A stretch of DNA of 52,054 nt, taken from NCBI RefSeq assembly GCF_010686655.1, contig NZ_JAAGVY010000036.1:1-52054 (forward strand). The letters run 5' to 3'. Below the pieces are notes generated by a model, which was given only the letters and a program-made list of their open reading frames with translations, was not told the origin of the DNA and did not search any database. Of the stretch, positions 8,897 to 18,670 are shown in pieces (position 1 is the first letter of the stretch; every line of letters starts with the position of its first letter). The position numbers and the translations under genes are program-made. The DNA comes from Cryomorpha ignava (GTDB lineage Bacteria; Bacteroidota; Bacteroidia; Flavobacteriales_D; Cryomorphaceae).

Positions 8897-11878
8897 TTAT
8901 CTCCCACTTTCGTGGTATTTTTGGTGCAGTTGGCCACTTATCGTTATGTGAGTTCCATGTGTATGTGTTGAAATAATGGTGTACTGCATACCCGATGTTT
9001 CTGCACGCTTTCGCATATTCTGCATTCCGTTTCCGCAACATTCTTTTTTCGTGTTAAATCCTACGCCGTTATCAATCCATTCTACTGATAGCAGCCCACC
9101 TGGCGAACAATCAAAGCGAATAATTATTTGTGATGCAGCAGCGTGTTTTACAACATTATTGAGTCCTTCTTTATAAATCATTAGCAAGTTCCGGCGCATA
9201 TCTGGGTCTATCATATACTCTGGCAGCTGTTCAGGACATTCAAAACGAACCCTGATATCTTCCGATTCGAAAAAATCGTAGGCAAAAGTGCGGAACCAGG
9301 CTGCCATTTGCGGCAAGCGATCGTAATCAGAATTAACTGTCCAAACCACTTCCGACAAGCCAGATAATGCTTTTTCAGATAATTTCTGTAGCTTTAAAAG
9401 ATGAGTAGGAACTTTGTGTCCCACCAGCTTTTCTTGTTGCAGCAACATGCGCATCTTTGATAAGTCTGAGCCTACGTCGTCGTGAATATCACGCGAGATA
9501 CGCTTGCGCAGATTGTTCATTTCGTTTTGCTGCTCCAGAATAGCCAGCTTTTTCTGGTACCGGCTAGCTGCTCTTTGGTAAATCCACGTTCCGAATAATA
9601 ATGCAAAACCCAAGATGATGGCGGTAATAAACCACCAGGTACGATAAAAAGGTGGGGCAATGTTAAAGCTTATAAAATATTGCTTACTACCTCGTGAGTC
9701 ATTTTGATTTGAGGTGTACGTATAAAGTTCAAAATCGCCAGGTGGCAGGGCTGTATAACGAATTCTATTTTGGGTATCTAAGGCTATCCACCCCGTATCC
9801 TGGCCGGTAAGTTTACAAGCTAACCTGATTTTTTCGGGATGTGTCCACTCCAAAACATCCCACTCAAAAACAAAGTTTTGTTGCGTACTCATCAACGGGA
9901 CATTGAGTTCGTTCAGGTCGATTTCTTTATCGTTTATCCACGTTTTCTTAAGTATAACATTGGCCTTCGGCAGATCGTTAGAAATGCTTTCAGGAGTGAA
10001 GATATGAAGCCCATTTACTCCGCCAAATACCATCCGGCTGCCAGATAGGTGAGTAAAGCAGCCGCTATTAAATTCATTGGTTCGAAGTCCATCAGATTGT
10101 GTGTAGGTTGAAATATTATCTGTAAGTATATCTAGAGAAAACAACCCTCGGTTTGTGCTCCCCCAAAGTCGGTCTCCATCGCTAAGCACACCATAAACAG
10201 TATTATTCGGTAAGCCCTGATTAATCGTATATTGCTTGAGAATATTGAAGCTTTTTGAATCAATATTCAATAGCCCATTACTGGTGCTCACCCATACTCC
10301 CTTCTCTTCCGAGATGTACAAACTCCTAATTTCGTATTCGGCAATTTGGTTTCCGCCTTCGGCTATTTCAATCATACTGTTGTCAAACACGGTAATGCCA
10401 CTTGTAGTGGCCGTCCAAAGCTCGTTTTGAGTCGGAAAAGCATGTATGAAATTTCCGGGTTTAATCAATCGGGCACCACTATCAGAATCGGGACAAAATG
10501 CGTATAATCCCTGCGATGTGGATACTATAAGGTTGTTTGCAATTCTCGAAAGTTGGCGAGCGTTGTGATTGAGTATTCTTTTGGTATTTGAGGGGTGAAA
10601 AAGCTCTGAGCCTGTCAGCATCCATACACCTGTTTCGCTGCTCAAAAAGAGGGTATCTTCTTTCCATAAAAGAAGAGCGGTAATATCATTTCCCAATGCA
10701 TCGGGATATTTTATTGGTGTGATTTTCTCTTTATTTAAATCGATATTAAACAAACCACTAAGATATGTGCCAAGCAATATTTCATTTGAATTCAACGCGG
10801 CGACACTTCTAATGAATGAATTTGAAAGTCCCGGTAAATACGGATCTTCTTTTGTTATCCATTGAAATTTGCATTCGGGAAAAATACTTACCGCACCCGT
10901 TCCTTCTACACCGAGCCATACCAAGCCGTCATCGGTTTGCGAAATAGTAGAAATGGTTCTGAGATCAATGGCGTCTCTTCCATTTATGCTTATTTCGCGC
11001 ACAAATGGTTCGAGAAGTGCCCCTGATCGATTGAGCCGGCAGAGTCCTTTGCCCAAGAGGCTTACCCATATTTGATCTTTATTTACAAATCCAAATGTCG
11101 ATATTCTACCATCGAAGGAAAAGATTTTTCGCCATTTCCCATTTTCAGTATTGAGACTGTACAGCGAAGAATCTGAGGCTATGTAAATTTCATTTAGAAG
11201 TGAGGGGCCAATTTGGGAAAAATTTTTAAATTCTTCGAAGTCGGGTAGGGGAATGAAACTAGCATCTCCGTTTTCGAGATTTAGTTTCAATAAACGACCA
11301 TCCAGAGTGGCTGTCCACAGAAAATTTTGAACAATAAGGAAAAAATGACTGTCGGCATGGAAAAGCTCTTTAAATAGATATTGACGGGAAATTTTTCCTG
11401 TAGCAGGATCAAGCAAGAATAAACCTAGATTCTGTTTCATTGCCACAATCTGTCCGTTGTAGAATCCTGCTGGGACAATATTACCTTTGGGCAATTCGCT
11501 CCCCTTGTATTTCCGCGTAACCTTCCTTTCATCAAAGGAATAAACATTGAGGCCTCTGTCAGTGCCAATCCAAATATTTCCATTTGGATCTTCAATCATG
11601 CCGCGAATAGCATTGTCATAAAGTCCAGTTTCGTTATTAAAATCTCGCTTAAAAACCTGAACGGATCTTGGTGTTAACTGATTGAGACCATCTCCGGTTC
11701 CAACCCATATGTATTCGTTTTTGTCTTTGAGGATGTGGTAAACTGATGATTGAGATAGCCCATCGTTAGTTGAGTATACCCTAATTGGGTACCTCTGTAG
11801 CCCTTGAGAAAAGGAAAAAGTGACCAGAGAGCTAAACAGGACAATGATTGCCCAGGTAATCGTCTTTCTTGAAGCCAC
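8897..11878 (-). CDS. Sensor histidine kinase with periplasmic two-component-regulator propeller
   Basis: 993 residues. A signal peptide or anchor (ITWAIIVLFSSLVTFSFSQ) precedes a long periplasmic sensor made of Reg_prop blades (YSTNDGLSQSSVYHILKD, GMIEDPNGNIWIGTDRGLNV, NQGLPNNTVYGVLSDGDRLW) and a Y_Y_Y domain near 680-740. One membrane helix (about 748-768, WFITAIILGFALLFGTWIY) leads to a coiled coil and a HisKA_3 dimerisation helix with His799 in RDIHDDVGSDLSKM. The ATPase domain has the N box (IYKEGLNNVVKHA) and the G boxes (DNGVGF, GNGMQNM). Such kinases in Bacteroidota often sense glycans or envelope signals, but no polysaccharide locus is adjacent. The start appears to be GTG. It is transcribed just ahead of the response regulator. 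Confidence 0.9.
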   Translation of the reverse strand: MASRKTITWAIIVLFSSLVTFSFSQGLQRYPIRVYSTNDGLSQSSVYHILKDKNEYIWVGTGDGLNQLTPRSVQVFKRDFNNETGLYDNAIRGMIEDPNGNIWIGTDRGLNVYSFDERKVTRKYKGSELPKGNIVPAGFYNGQIVAMKQNLGLFLLDPATGKISRQYLFKELFHADSHFFLIVQNFLWTATLDGRLLKLNLENGDASFIPLPDFEEFKNFSQIGPSLLNEIYIASDSSLYSLNTENGKWRKIFSFDGRISTFGFVNKDQIWVSLLGKGLCRLNRSGALLEPFVREISINGRDAIDLRTISTISQTDDGLVWLGVEGTGAVSIFPECKFQWITKEDPYLPGLSNSFIRSVAALNSNEILLGTYLSGLFNIDLNKEKITPIKYPDALGNDITALLLWKEDTLFLSSETGVWMLTGSELFHPSNTKRILNHNARQLSRIANNLIVSTSQGLYAFCPDSDSGARLIKPGNFIHAFPTQNELWTATTSGITVFDNSMIEIAEGGNQIAEYEIRSLYISEEKGVWVSTSNGLLNIDSKSFNILKQYTINQGLPNNTVYGVLSDGDRLWGSTNRGLFSLDILTDNISTYTQSDGLRTNEFNSGCFTHLSGSRMVFGGVNGLHIFTPESISNDLPKANVILKKTWINDKEIDLNELNVPLMSTQQNFVFEWDVLEWTHPEKIRLACKLTGQDTGWIALDTQNRIRYTALPPGDFELYTYTSNQNDSRGSKQYFISFNIAPPFYRTWWFITAIILGFALLFGTWIYQRAASRYQKKLAILEQQNEMNNLRKRISRDIHDDVGSDLSKMRMLLQQEKLVGHKVPTHLLKLQKLSEKALSGLSEVVWTVNSDYDRLPQMAAWFRTFAYDFFESEDIRVRFECPEQLPEYMIDPDMRRNLLMIYKEGLNNVVKHAAASQIIIRFDCSPGGLLSVEWIDNGVGFNTKKECCGNGMQNMRKRAETSGMQYTIISTHTHGTHITISGQLHQKYHESGR

Positions 11879-11907
11879 CGGATTGCTGCAGTTTTTTTTG
11901 CGCTATA

Positions 11908-11938
11908 CAAATAAAGTGAATTTTTTAATGTTTGTCAA
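11908..11938 (-). promoter_or_regulatory. Putative promoter of the sensor-kinase operon
   Basis: Read on the minus strand: TTGACA, then TTTATTTG 20 bases after the TTG. This is close to the Bacteroidota -33 TTG / -7 TAnnTTTG arrangement, with one mismatch in the -7 box. The box ends 30 bases before the GTG start at 11878. Confidence 0.5.
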
Positions 11939-12107
11939 CAATATATATTACTTCATCGTATTCCACCGGCTTGGCTTATTGATTTTGCTATTGAAGGTGA
12001 TTCATTGTACTTGAGGGCATGGTATGAGAGCCATGGGTAGAGATGGAGTGGCGATCAAGAAAGTAGCGGCGTAAATCACTACATCGCTTGAAGGATCTCA
12101 AATAAAA

Positions 12108-12142
12108 ATTCCCGGAGCGACTCTTCGAATTGCTCCGGGAAT
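12108..12142 (-). terminator. Rho-independent terminator
   Basis: Perfect 11-base inverted repeat ATTCCCGGAGC / GCTCCGGGAAT around a 13-base loop. On the minus strand it is followed by a T-rich run (TTTTTATTT), so it should end transcripts of the minus-strand gene at 12289-13908, about 150 bases past its stop. Confidence 0.8.
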
Positions 12143-12288
12143 ATGGGTTCCAACAATATCAATAATAAATCCGAATATCAATAATCTGTTGTTGTGCGTC
12201 GAACATTTCCTTTTAAATAACGGTAAATAAGAAGCTTTCTAATAGTCATAAGAGAACTTCTTATTTATCCGAAATCTGTCTAATAATG

Positions 12289-13908
12289 TTAAAGTTTAGC
12301 CTGTCCTACCCAGAGGTTTTTGTATTTCAAATCTCGACCAATATAGGTTATACACCGCTTTTCCTTATTGTAGATGCCTGTAAATTTTTGATTCAGAAAA
12401 TACTTACCGCCGCCTAGTTGATGTAGTGAGGTCATCTCGGCATCTTTCAAATTGATGGCTACTATGCGTGGAAAATATTGAGGATAAAAGGTAGGTACTC
12501 CGTTATATGCATCTGCAAAAGAGTCGTATCCCTTTATGCCTTTTGCATCAAGCACTTCCCAATATATGGTTCCATTTTCGCCCGGATAGAAGTTTTGCGG
12601 AACCTTGAATATTTCACTTTTCTTATCTTCCGATGAACGGCCGAGTCCATATTGTGCTCTTAGGTTGCCTTGCTTATCAAGATGAAAACAAATGAGATCA
12701 TAATATACCTTTCCAATGGCCTCCATACCGACCAGCTGTCCGGCTACAAAATATTCTTCATCGGGTGTAACATGAAATTTGGTAACATTAAACTTTTTTC
12801 CTTTGTAAACAGATGCTCCCTTATCTCCTTTTACGGTTTTGAATTTCTCTTTGAAAGCCTTGGTCGGCGTGGTGGAAGCCATTGCCAATTCATTGCCTGT
12901 AAACTTCAGCAAGTGTAGGTTTTCCATTGTGGCCTCTGAAGACTTTTGCCATTTGAGGTCGACTTTATTCGCCCCGGCTCCGGTATTACCTGGATTAAAG
13001 ATTGGCGCATATTCACTGAAAACATCTTCATAAGCCTTATTACTTTTGCTGGAACTACCGATGAAATAGACGTTTCCGGCATTTTCGGCCATATCGGTAA
13101 CAATCATAGCAGAAGCGGGGCTTTTAAAAGATGACCGATATACTTCGTTGCCTGTCAGGTCGTACTGTAAATAAATATATTCGGCTATGTCTCCGGTACC
13201 TTCCCGGGGGGCGAAAATCATTATTACATTATCATTTTCATCATTTAATTGACCGGAATAAACCAACGAGTAATCTCCACCCAATCTTAATGGCAATGAC
13301 TTTAGTTCTAACTTATCGTTAAACAGTAATATATAAAACGCTTGACTCTCAGCTTTGTCTTTTGTATCAGCTTTGGCCAATACTAAAAGGTCAGTATTTT
13401 TTGGATCTCTTGAATTGTAGGAGGCATAACCCATATATACTTTTCCGTCATCATTTTTGGGTTTAATGTCTTCTTTTGAGATGGTTTTTTTTACTTCATA
13501 GTATTGGTGGGCACGATCCCAAGTCATAAGTTGTACAATTTTGAAAATCTTGAGTTTCATACTCAATACATCAAAAGAGGTAGTACCGCCTACATAGGCG
13601 ATGTACGAAGTTCTTTCATAATCCTCATAAGTACTTTTTGGCTCCTGAGCCTGCTGACTTCCGGTAAATTTCAAATCTTTATCAAAGCTGTAATCTTCGT
13701 AAGAAATGTCATCACTTTTCTTCTTCACCTTCATTTTATAGGTAACGCGAAGTGTGCCGGTCGGATCGATATCGATAGTATTGAGGAAACCTTTAGTCGC
13801 ATCTGCGGAAAGAGGCTGAACGACTTCTTTTAATTCCTGACCCCGTAGTGTGCTGAATGCACTAATTAGGAACAGAATAGTCACGGAAATGATAAATTTT
13901 GTTTTCAT
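12289..13908 (-). CDS. Secreted protein of unknown function, propeller-like
   Basis: 539 residues, not recognised. A clear signal peptide (KFIISVTILFLISAFSTLRGQ) suggests periplasmic or outer-envelope location; there is no lipobox Cys and no obvious T9SS tail, and the protein ends NLWVGQAKL. The body has repeating beta-rich segments with aspartate/glycine turns (for example YVGGTTSFDVLS, VYMGYASYNSRDPK, FHVTPDEEYFVAGQLVG, YIGRDLKYKN), which reads like a six- or seven-bladed propeller without a standard repeat signature. It is a single-gene unit: its own terminator is downstream and the next minus-strand gene upstream is about 120 bases away. Function cannot be assigned. Confidence 0.7.
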   Translation of the reverse strand: MKTKFIISVTILFLISAFSTLRGQELKEVVQPLSADATKGFLNTIDIDPTGTLRVTYKMKVKKKSDDISYEDYSFDKDLKFTGSQQAQEPKSTYEDYERTSYIAYVGGTTSFDVLSMKLKIFKIVQLMTWDRAHQYYEVKKTISKEDIKPKNDDGKVYMGYASYNSRDPKNTDLLVLAKADTKDKAESQAFYILLFNDKLELKSLPLRLGGDYSLVYSGQLNDENDNVIMIFAPREGTGDIAEYIYLQYDLTGNEVYRSSFKSPASAMIVTDMAENAGNVYFIGSSSKSNKAYEDVFSEYAPIFNPGNTGAGANKVDLKWQKSSEATMENLHLLKFTGNELAMASTTPTKAFKEKFKTVKGDKGASVYKGKKFNVTKFHVTPDEEYFVAGQLVGMEAIGKVYYDLICFHLDKQGNLRAQYGLGRSSEDKKSEIFKVPQNFYPGENGTIYWEVLDAKGIKGYDSFADAYNGVPTFYPQYFPRIVAINLKDAEMTSLHQLGGGKYFLNQKFTGIYNKEKRCITYIGRDLKYKNLWVGQAKL

Positions 13909-14029
13909 GGTAGAATAGATTTATTAGTGTAGTTAAATTATAATCAAAAATGGAAAGTCCAGCTGGTTTTCGGCTATGCTTCATTCATTTTATCTAAAAA
14001 TTTACAGTATTTCTTGTCTGTATTTGTAA

Positions 14030-14929
14030 TTAGTACTTCATAAACTTTTGCGAAGCATAGCTTTTTTCAGACCAGGCTTTCAAAATATAAACACCTGATT
14101 TCAATATGGAAATATCTATCAGTGCCTGGGTTGTTGTAAGCTGAAGCTGTCCTAATGAATTATAGATTTCGATTTTAGAAAGCTGTTCTTTATTTATAAT
14201 ATGTAATTCATCCGCGGCCGGATTTGGATATATCTCAATTAATTGGTTGCTGTGAGATACAGGGATACTCATAGAAGTTGATGTGAGTTCCCACAGAACA
14301 AAACCATTACTGCTTCCCTGAAAAAGGGGCACGAGGGGATCCGATTTCCACCAGTTGATAGATGTATTGCCATTGTCATCTGTATTCATACGAATTACTT
14401 CAGTAGTAGTAGATGCGTTGGCAGTGAATGTGCCATATCCATCGTACATATTTATAATAGTTTTTATCTCTTGGTTTTCTTTTTGGTAGGTATCAGTATT
14501 AGATGAATTAAAAGAAAAAGGGAATGATAAAGAAGTTCTGTAATTTAAAAATGACACCGAGTTGGCAGTCCCTACATTATTAGCGACTTCTTCAAAAACG
14601 GATTCAGTAAGGTTAAAAAGACTGTAACTAACTGATGCATCAGATTGTGAAGTAAACTTCATGGCAAAATTGGCTTCGGGATAGGCTGCCGCATAGGGTG
14701 TTTCAGACATCTCGAGAAAATTTACCGATCCAATCAAAGTGGCTGTGGCGCCACTAATATCCCAAGTTATATCAGCTCCTGCTGTTGCCAGATTTGCTAT
14801 ATTTACATTGCTCATTGCGTATAAATTAAATGCTGAGCCTGTTTCTAAGTTATTGCTATTCACGACTGGCTGCGCAGCAAGGGAAGTTGCTATAATTAAC
14901 GTTAAAAGAAAAAAGTAGATTTTTTTCAT
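14030..14929 (-). CDS. Secreted protein with T9SS type A sorting domain
   Basis: 299 residues. A signal peptide (KKIYFFLLTLIIATSLAAQ) is followed by a beta-rich region of about 200 residues without a recognised fold. The last about 75 residues are a T9SS tail: IEIYPNPAADELHI, then KIEIYNSLGQLQ, LKSGVYILKAWS and a final QKFMKY. The protein should be exported by T9SS and displayed or released. No catalytic motif seen. The gene stands between another secreted-protein gene and a gene-free stretch. It may be a surface protein of unknown role. Confidence 0.82.
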   Translation of the reverse strand: MKKIYFFLLTLIIATSLAAQPVVNSNNLETGSAFNLYAMSNVNIANLATAGADITWDISGATATLIGSVNFLEMSETPYAAAYPEANFAMKFTSQSDASVSYSLFNLTESVFEEVANNVGTANSVSFLNYRTSLSFPFSFNSSNTDTYQKENQEIKTIINMYDGYGTFTANASTTTEVIRMNTDDNGNTSINWWKSDPLVPLFQGSSNGFVLWELTSTSMSIPVSHSNQLIEIYPNPAADELHIINKEQLSKIEIYNSLGQLQLTTTQALIDISILKSGVYILKAWSEKSYASQKFMKY

Positions 14930-15387
14930 GGCATGAAAGGTTTAGGTTAAATGAATTTGTTTGAATAATTTGGATTGATTCTGAGTTATTGTTTAATGGA
15001 TTTAAATCCAAAAATAGAATACTATTCAATGCCATAAAATCACCAATTAGTTGTAATTTTCTGAAAGCTGCCGTTGCAAATGACTAGGTTCAGCCATGCT
15101 TTAGTTTCTTAATCAGTGGCAATTATGGCGCAAGAAGTCAGCGGATATTCCGAATGAAGGAGTTCAAAACTATTTTTTACCACTATCTAATATGCCGTAT
15201 AGATTTGGGTAAAGCACTCCGAAAAATGAGTGCTATTTATTTTCATTTCAAAGCGGCATTGCTTTGTTAGCTATTACCAAATGAATATTCTGTTTCGAAT
15301 GAATGGTTAATGCCAAATCGCATTATCAAACAAAAAACCCGAAAACAAAAGTCTTCGGGTTTAAAATATTTAAGAATGTCGATAGGC
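14930..15387. other. 458-base gene-free stretch
   Basis: Contains the recQ terminator at 15332-15362. A second small hairpin (AGCACTC / GAGTGCT, 15213-15234) with a T-rich right side has no plus-strand gene before it. Nothing else recognised. Confidence 0.5.
15332..15362 (-). terminator. recQ terminator
   Basis: Inverted repeat AAACCCGAA / TTCGGGTTT with a 10-base loop. On the minus strand the stem is followed by a run of six T residues. It lies 26 bases past the recQ stop. Confidence 0.88.
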
Positions 15388-17574
15388 TCAATTCGCCACT
15401 TCGCTCATAAACTTAACGCGCATCAGCCGCAGCTGGTCTTCTGTATAGTCACCATCAAACTCATCGTAAGCCTCTTGCAATTCTTCGCTCTCTGCTTCCA
15501 TAAAGTAGGCGTAAATATCTTCCTGATCTTCCTCATCGAGAATATGATTGATGTAGTAGTCAATATTTACTCTGGTACCAGAACCTACAATGGCTTCAAT
15601 TTCGCCGATTATTTCTTCAAGTTCCTTTCCTTTAGCCCGTGCGATATCATCAAGTGGAACTTTGCGGTCGATATTTTGAATAATATGAACTTTGAGGCCT
15701 GATTTATTTACAACAGATTTCACAACAAAATCTTGAGGGCGTTCTATTTCGTTTTCATCAACGTATTTTGAGATTAGTTCAAGAAAGGGTTTACCAAATT
15801 TGCTCGCCTTACCTGCGCCTACACCTACTATATGTGTAAGCTCTTCTTTGGTAATAGGATAATTTGTAGCCATTTCCTGAATAGACGGATCCTGAAAAAT
15901 AACATAAGGCGGAAGACCTTTTTTCGCGCTTATATCTTTGCGAAGACTTATAAGCATTTTATAAAGCGCCTCATCTGATGATGCTCTTCCACCGTCTCGT
16001 CCACCTTCAAAAGCATCGTCCACATCGCTGTAGTCATTTTCTTTAATCAGCATAAATGAAACAGGGTTCTTTAGGAACTCATGCCCTTTTTCAGTAATGT
16101 GAAGGGTGCCGTAAGTTTCAATTTCTTTGTGCAGCAATCCACGTAAATTGGCTTGGCGAATAGCAGCATGCCAATACTTTTCATCTTCATCTTTTCCGGC
16201 ACCAAATATTTCTAGCTCATCGTCACGATATGTTTTTACTTCGGCAGTTTCACTACCCGTTAGTACGTTTAAAATGTGGCGAGCCTTGTGCTTCTCCTTG
16301 GTTTCCTTAATGGTTTCCAATATGAGATGTATGGCATCCTTTCCTTCAAACTCTTCTTTGGGATATCTGCAATTGTCGCACATTCCGCCACAATCATCAC
16401 TGTCAAACTCTTCACCAAAATAATGGAGAATGAATTTTCTGCGGCACATGCTGCTCTCTGCGTAAGAAACTATTTCCTGCAAAAGCTGCCTTCCGATTTC
16501 CATTTCAGAAATATGCTTTCCGTGAAGGAATTTCTCGAGTTTTTCAATGTCTTTATAGCTGTAGAAGGCCAGGCAATCGCCTTCTCCGCCATCGCGGCCA
16601 CCGCGACCGGTTTCCTGATAATAACTCTCTATACTTTTTGGTATATCGTGATGAATTACAAATCGTACATCGGGCTTGTCTATTCCCATCCCAAAAGCAA
16701 TGGTTGCAACAATTACATCTACATCTTCATTTAGAAATGCATCCTGATGATTGCTGCGCTGATTGGCGTCCATACCGGCGTGGTAGGGAAGCGCTTTAAT
16801 GCCATTTACTTTAAGCGCTTCGGCAATTTCCTCAACTTTCTTTCTGCTAAGGCAGTACACAATTCCCGATTTTCCGGGTTTTGTTTTCACGAATTTAATG
16901 ATTTCACGCGCCACATCTTTCTTTGGGCGTACTTCGTAATACAAATTGGGTCGGTTAAAAGATGCCTTAAACACCTTTTCATCGGTCATTCCCAAATTCT
17001 TACGAATGTCCTGCTGCACCTTTTCGGTAGCAGTTGCTGTAAGGGCGATTATCGGTGCGTATTTAATTTCTTCAATAATAGCGCGCAGTCTTCTGTACTC
17101 CGGTCTGAAATCGTGACCCCATTCAGAAATACAATGCGCCTCATCAACTGCAAAAAACGAAACATCGGCTTCTCTCAAAAAGTCAATATAGTCTTGCTTC
17201 GTAAGGCTTTCGGGTGCCATATAGAGCAGCTTGGTAATTCCGCTGTTTACATCGTCTTTTACCCGTTGAATTTCCGATTTATTGAGCGATGAATTTAAGA
17301 AATGCGCAACACCTTCGTGCTCGCTTACGCCGCGTATGGCATCTACCTGGTTCTTCATTAGTGCTATAAGTGGCGATACCACTATAGCTGTGCCAGATCT
17401 CATTAGAGCAGGCAGCTGATAGCAAAGAGACTTTCCGCCTCCGGTAGGCATAATTACGAAAGTGTGATGCCCCGCAAGAATACTCTCTATAATTAGCTCT
17501 TGCTCGCCTTTAAATTGGGTAAAACCGAAATACTTAACTAGTGCTTCTTTCGGTGAAATTGTATCAGTAATCAT
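15388..17574 (-). CDS. recQ: ATP-dependent DNA helicase RecQ
   Basis: 728 residues, normal length for this class. A superfamily-2 helicase core has Walker A PTGGGKS (Lys48), the DEAH box AVDEAHCISEWGHDFRP and motif VI QETGRGGRDG. The RQC zinc-binding region carries the four cysteines C(R)RKFILHYFGE...CGGMCDNC, followed by the winged helix. An HRDC-like segment (about 540-620, LRKDISAKKGLPPYVIF) and a further acidic tail complete the protein. RecQ unwinds recombination and replication intermediates 3' to 5'. The gene is alone on its strand with a strong terminator downstream; its start at 17574 faces away from tatC. Confidence 0.97.
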   Translation of the reverse strand: MITDTISPKEALVKYFGFTQFKGEQELIIESILAGHHTFVIMPTGGGKSLCYQLPALMRSGTAIVVSPLIALMKNQVDAIRGVSEHEGVAHFLNSSLNKSEIQRVKDDVNSGITKLLYMAPESLTKQDYIDFLREADVSFFAVDEAHCISEWGHDFRPEYRRLRAIIEEIKYAPIIALTATATEKVQQDIRKNLGMTDEKVFKASFNRPNLYYEVRPKKDVAREIIKFVKTKPGKSGIVYCLSRKKVEEIAEALKVNGIKALPYHAGMDANQRSNHQDAFLNEDVDVIVATIAFGMGIDKPDVRFVIHHDIPKSIESYYQETGRGGRDGGEGDCLAFYSYKDIEKLEKFLHGKHISEMEIGRQLLQEIVSYAESSMCRRKFILHYFGEEFDSDDCGGMCDNCRYPKEEFEGKDAIHLILETIKETKEKHKARHILNVLTGSETAEVKTYRDDELEIFGAGKDEDEKYWHAAIRQANLRGLLHKEIETYGTLHITEKGHEFLKNPVSFMLIKENDYSDVDDAFEGGRDGGRASSDEALYKMLISLRKDISAKKGLPPYVIFQDPSIQEMATNYPITKEELTHIVGVGAGKASKFGKPFLELISKYVDENEIERPQDFVVKSVVNKSGLKVHIIQNIDRKVPLDDIARAKGKELEEIIGEIEAIVGSGTRVNIDYYINHILDEEDQEDIYAYFMEAESEELQEAYDEFDGDYTEDQLRLMRVKFMSEVAN

Positions 17575-17782
17575 TGATTAAAAAATATGGTACTTAAGAA
17601 ATATATATCAACAACTTAACTCTTGGTTAGCTTCTTTTTACACGATTAAGTTACTACAATAAAATGAAAATGCAACTCAATTAATTCTCTTTTCTTAGGG
17701 GGGAATTTTAAAAGACGATAAAAATACGAAATTTTCTTAATAAGGTTTACATCTTAACGCAACTCAAAGTACTGAATTGTTT

Positions 17783-17790
17783 TACTTTTG
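17783..17790 (+). promoter_or_regulatory. Putative -7 element upstream of tatC
   Basis: TACTTTTG matches TAnnTTTG and lies 31 bases before the tatC ATG. No TTG at the usual -33 spacing. Confidence 0.45.
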
Positions 17791-17821
17791 CAGCCATTAA
17801 CAAATTAGGTCATATTTAAGA

Positions 17822-18643
17822 ATGAGCAGTACCGATCAAATGTCTTTTTTGCAGCACCTCGAAGAGTTGCGATGGCGTGTAATTCGCTCTGCTATTGCTA
17901 TTTTAGTTTTTGCATCAGCGGCATTTGTTTTCAAGGGAATCATATTCGATCAGATTATTCTGGCGCCAAAAAAAGCAGATTTTATTACCTATCGCGCAAT
18001 GTGTGCTGTTTCGCAAAAAGTGGGTATGGCTGATGGTCTTTGCGTAACCGCCGATTTTGAACTGCAAAACATCAGTATGAGCGGACAATTTACCAGCCAT
18101 ATTGTGGTGTCCATTATTGCAGGAATTATCCTAGCGTTTCCTTATGTATTCTTCCAATTATGGTCATTTGTAAGACCCGGACTAAAAGATAAAGAGCAAA
18201 ATACGGCGCGTGGTGTGGTGTTTTTTACTTCGCTTCTCTTCTTAAGTGGCGTTGCATTTGGATATTTTCTTATTGCACCTCTTTCAATACAGTTTTTAGG
18301 AGGGTATAAGGTAAGCGATCAGGTAGATAATATTATTACGCTAAACTCGTTTATTACAACCATTACATCAACCACGCTCGCCAGCGGAATAGTGTTTCAG
18401 TTGCCCATGGTTATTTACTTTCTGGCCAAGATTGGTTTGGTTACCCCACAGTCGCTTAAAGCATACAGAAAGCACGCCTTGGTAGGGGTTTTAATTCTGG
18501 CTGCAATTATTACTCCGCCCGACATTACCAGTCAGATTTTGGTAACTTTGCCCCTTGTTGTTTTGTATGAAATAAGCATACACATTGCCAGAATCGTTGT
18601 GAAAAAAGCTAAACGCAATGAGTTGAAATCTTATAATTCTTAA
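17822..18643 (+). CDS. tatC: Twin-arginine translocase subunit TatC
   Basis: 273 residues with the N-terminal signature FLQHLEELRWRVIRS, where the Glu pair contacts the twin-arginine signal, and six hydrophobic helices. The loop FVRPGLKDKEQ is the conserved TatC motif F-x-x-P-G-L. It forms the receptor of the Tat system in the inner membrane together with TatA/B, which are not encoded in this window. The first periplasmic loop is longer than in E. coli (about residues 40-85), which is usual in Bacteroidota. The DUF5686 gene starts 27 bases downstream on the same strand and may be cotranscribed. Confidence 0.96.
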   Translation: MSSTDQMSFLQHLEELRWRVIRSAIAILVFASAAFVFKGIIFDQIILAPKKADFITYRAMCAVSQKVGMADGLCVTADFELQNISMSGQFTSHIVVSIIAGIILAFPYVFFQLWSFVRPGLKDKEQNTARGVVFFTSLLFLSGVAFGYFLIAPLSIQFLGGYKVSDQVDNIITLNSFITTITSTTLASGIVFQLPMVIYFLAKIGLVTPQSLKAYRKHALVGVLILAAIITPPDITSQILVTLPLVVLYEISIHIARIVVKKAKRNELKSYNS

Positions 18644-18670
18644 TTTTCGTTCAATTTTCACAACCTCAAA

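Larger units (their letters stand above)
11879..12288. other. 410-base gene-free stretch
   Basis: Holds the promoter of the kinase-regulator operon at its left end (11908-11938) and the terminator of the 539-residue secreted protein (12108-12142). I see no further ORF or RNA in the rest. Confidence 0.6.

Noticed and set aside
15200-15240. TAGATTTG box followed by an AGCACTC/GAGTGCT hairpin and T-rich sequence, as a small RNA
   Set aside because: The hairpin would begin almost at the predicted transcription start; there is too little sequence for a credible RNA gene.
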